Of a DNA stretch of 10,844 nucleotides, positions 9,550 to 10,844 are shown one piece after another (positions within the stretch are counted from its first letter, which is position 1; each line of letters starts with the position of its first letter). The notes below the pieces were generated by a model. That model saw only the letters and a list, made by a program, of their open reading frames with translations, made no database searches and was not told the DNA's origin. Location: positions 1-10,844 of the forward strand of contig JAJZRT010000070.1 of the NCBI GenBank assembly GCA_021802595.1, given 5' to 3'. Source of the DNA: Pseudomonadota bacterium (GTDB lineage Bacteria; Pseudomonadota; Gammaproteobacteria; Burkholderiales; Thiobacillaceae). Made by a program: the position numbers and the translations under genes.

Positions 9550-9562
9550 ATTCAACTGATTG
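9550..9562 (+). promoter_or_regulatory. Candidate IHF site between enhancer and promoter
   Basis: ATTCAA-CTGA-TTG matches the IHF consensus WATCAA-N4-TTR at 8 of 9 positions and leads into an AT-rich run. It lies between the NtrC-type sites and the -24/-12 element, where an IHF bend would help loop the activator onto polymerase. Confidence 0.45.
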
Positions 9563-9582
9563 TTTTTAATGAATAAAAAATC

Positions 9583-9598
9583 TGGCATGGCTTATGCT
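9583..9598 (+). promoter_or_regulatory. Sigma-54 (-24/-12) promoter of torF-glnK
   Basis: TGGCATG-GCTT-ATGCT differs from consensus TGGCACG-N4-TTGCT at only two positions, with GG (9584-9585) and GC (9596-9597) exactly 10 bp apart. Transcription is predicted to start near 9609, giving a 38-nt leader before the ATG at 9647. Confidence 0.8.
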
Positions 9599-9646
9599 CA
9601 ACGTGAGTTGCGATTTTGCGCGCCCTCATTCATACAGGAGAAATTC

Positions 9647-10432
9647 ATGAAAAAACTCGTACACGCTTTGGTTTTGACCGGCTTGGTGGGCGTGCCTGCC
9701 TTTGCCGTGGCCGACGAGCCGGCTTCGCCGCACACGCTGACCGCCAACATCGGTCTGACCAGCAACTACGTGTTCCGCGGTATCTCCCAGACCGCTGGCG
9801 AGCCTGCAATCCAGGGCGGCTTCGACTATTCGCACAGCAGCGGTCTTTACCTCGGCACCTGGGGTTCCAACGTCAGCTGGCTGACGGGTTTCCAGGGCTA
9901 CAAGAGCGGCAGCATGGAGCTTGACCTCTATGGCGGCTACCGCAACGCCATCGGACCGGTCAGCTATGACGTGGGCGCGATCCGCTACATGTACCCGGGC
10001 AGCAAGAACGGCGGGACCCTGCCGGGCGCCTGGACCTCGGAAGCCTACCTCTCCCTGGGCTGGAAATGGTTCACCGCCAAGTATTCCTACTACCTGAGCG
10101 ACTCGGTATTCGGCGTCGGCCCCAACACCAATGGCTCCTACTATCTGGATCTTTCCGGCAGCCTGCCCGTTGCGGACACTGGCCTGACGCTGGGGGCGCA
10201 CTGGGGTACCTTCAATTTCAGGAACAGCTCTCAATTTGCCACTACGCCGGACTACGATGACTGGAAAGTCAGCGCAGCCTACGACTTGGGCAAGCTGGGC
10301 AAGCTGACGTCCGGCATGACCCTGGGCGTGGCGTACACCGACACCAATGCCAAAAAAGGCTTCTGGACTGACCTGAACGGCGAATATCTGGGTAAGAACA
10401 CGACCACCGTTTGGGTTTCCAAGGCGTTCTGA
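9647..10432 (+). CDS. torF: TorF-family putative outer membrane porin
   Basis: A 261-residue outer-membrane beta-barrel protein of the TIGR02001/Gcw_chp family. It has a signal peptide (MKKLVHALVLTGLVGVPAFA, likely cleavage after AVA at residue 22). The family signature LTANIGLTSNYVFRGISQT follows at the mature N-terminus. Alternating aromatic strands then run to a C-terminal strand ending in Phe (TTTVWVSKAF), the usual outer-membrane assembly signal. Start at 9647 has GGAG 6 nt upstream; the frame is open from 9560, but that start lies upstream of the predicted transcript. The position between an NtrC/sigma-54 control region and glnK suggests it is induced under nitrogen limitation, perhaps to let ammonium or small nitrogen compounds through the outer membrane. 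That role is inference; the family has no settled substrate. Confidence 0.9.
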   Translation: MKKLVHALVLTGLVGVPAFAVADEPASPHTLTANIGLTSNYVFRGISQTAGEPAIQGGFDYSHSSGLYLGTWGSNVSWLTGFQGYKSGSMELDLYGGYRNAIGPVSYDVGAIRYMYPGSKNGGTLPGAWTSEAYLSLGWKWFTAKYSYYLSDSVFGVGPNTNGSYYLDLSGSLPVADTGLTLGAHWGTFNFRNSSQFATTPDYDDWKVSAAYDLGKLGKLTSGMTLGVAYTDTNAKKGFWTDLNGEYLGKNTTTVWVSKAF

Positions 10433-10446
10433 CGCACCGACCAGTT

Positions 10447-10836
<390 letters not shown>

Positions 10837-10838
<2 letters not shown>

Positions 10839-10842
10839 GGAG
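10837..10842 (+). promoter_or_regulatory. Ribosome binding site for the next gene (probably amtB)
   Basis: GAGGAG overlaps the glnK stop codon at the right edge of the window and is correctly placed for a gene starting a few bases further on. amtB is the usual partner of glnK. This is inferred because the coding region is not visible. Confidence 0.5.
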
Positions 10843-10844
10843 CA

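Overview
The window looks like chromosomal DNA from a GC-rich betaproteobacterium, in the Rhodocyclales/Nitrosomonadales range. The reasons are: a cobalamin-dependent methionine synthase whose zinc cysteines fall at the same residue numbers as in E. coli; the betaproteobacterial-style order ubiK-comM next to a TorF-type porin and glnK; and a PEP-CTERM/exosortase-associated locus typical of floc- or biofilm-forming members of this group. I see no mobile element, tRNA, rRNA or CRISPR array.

Layout: (1) 1-2044, minus strand: N-terminal 681 codons of metH, cut by the window edge. (2) 2254-4980, plus: prsT-like TPR protein of the PEP-CTERM system, followed at 5155-6024 by a secreted PEP-CTERM surface protein and a strong hairpin terminator. 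(3) 6142-6528, plus: a small rhodanese. (4) 9399-6607, minus: a tight operon ubiK-comM-VIT/CCC1-like protein, with 7 nt between the first two genes and an ATGA overlap between the last two. It ends in a small terminator convergent with the rhodanese gene. (5) 9647-10838, plus: TorF-family porin then glnK (PII). A ribosome binding site for a further gene, probably amtB, sits at the window edge.

The most informative non-coding signals are sigma-54 promoters. The torF-glnK unit has a complete nitrogen-control region: two GCAC-N7-GTGC NtrC-type dyads 31 bp apart, an IHF-like site, and a near-consensus -24/-12 element. Sigma-54-like elements also lie upstream of both the prsT-like gene and the PEP-CTERM gene. 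This suggests that the surface-protein locus belongs to a separate RpoN regulon, presumably under PrsK/PrsR rather than NtrB/NtrC. These assignments are by eye and are ranked by confidence in the entries.

No entirely new system is evident. The points most worth a second look are the shared sigma-54 logic of the PEP-CTERM pair, the lack of a lipobox in the PrsT homologue, the terminator inserted between torF and glnK, and the ferritin-like extension of the VIT protein that appears to have lost its metal ligands.
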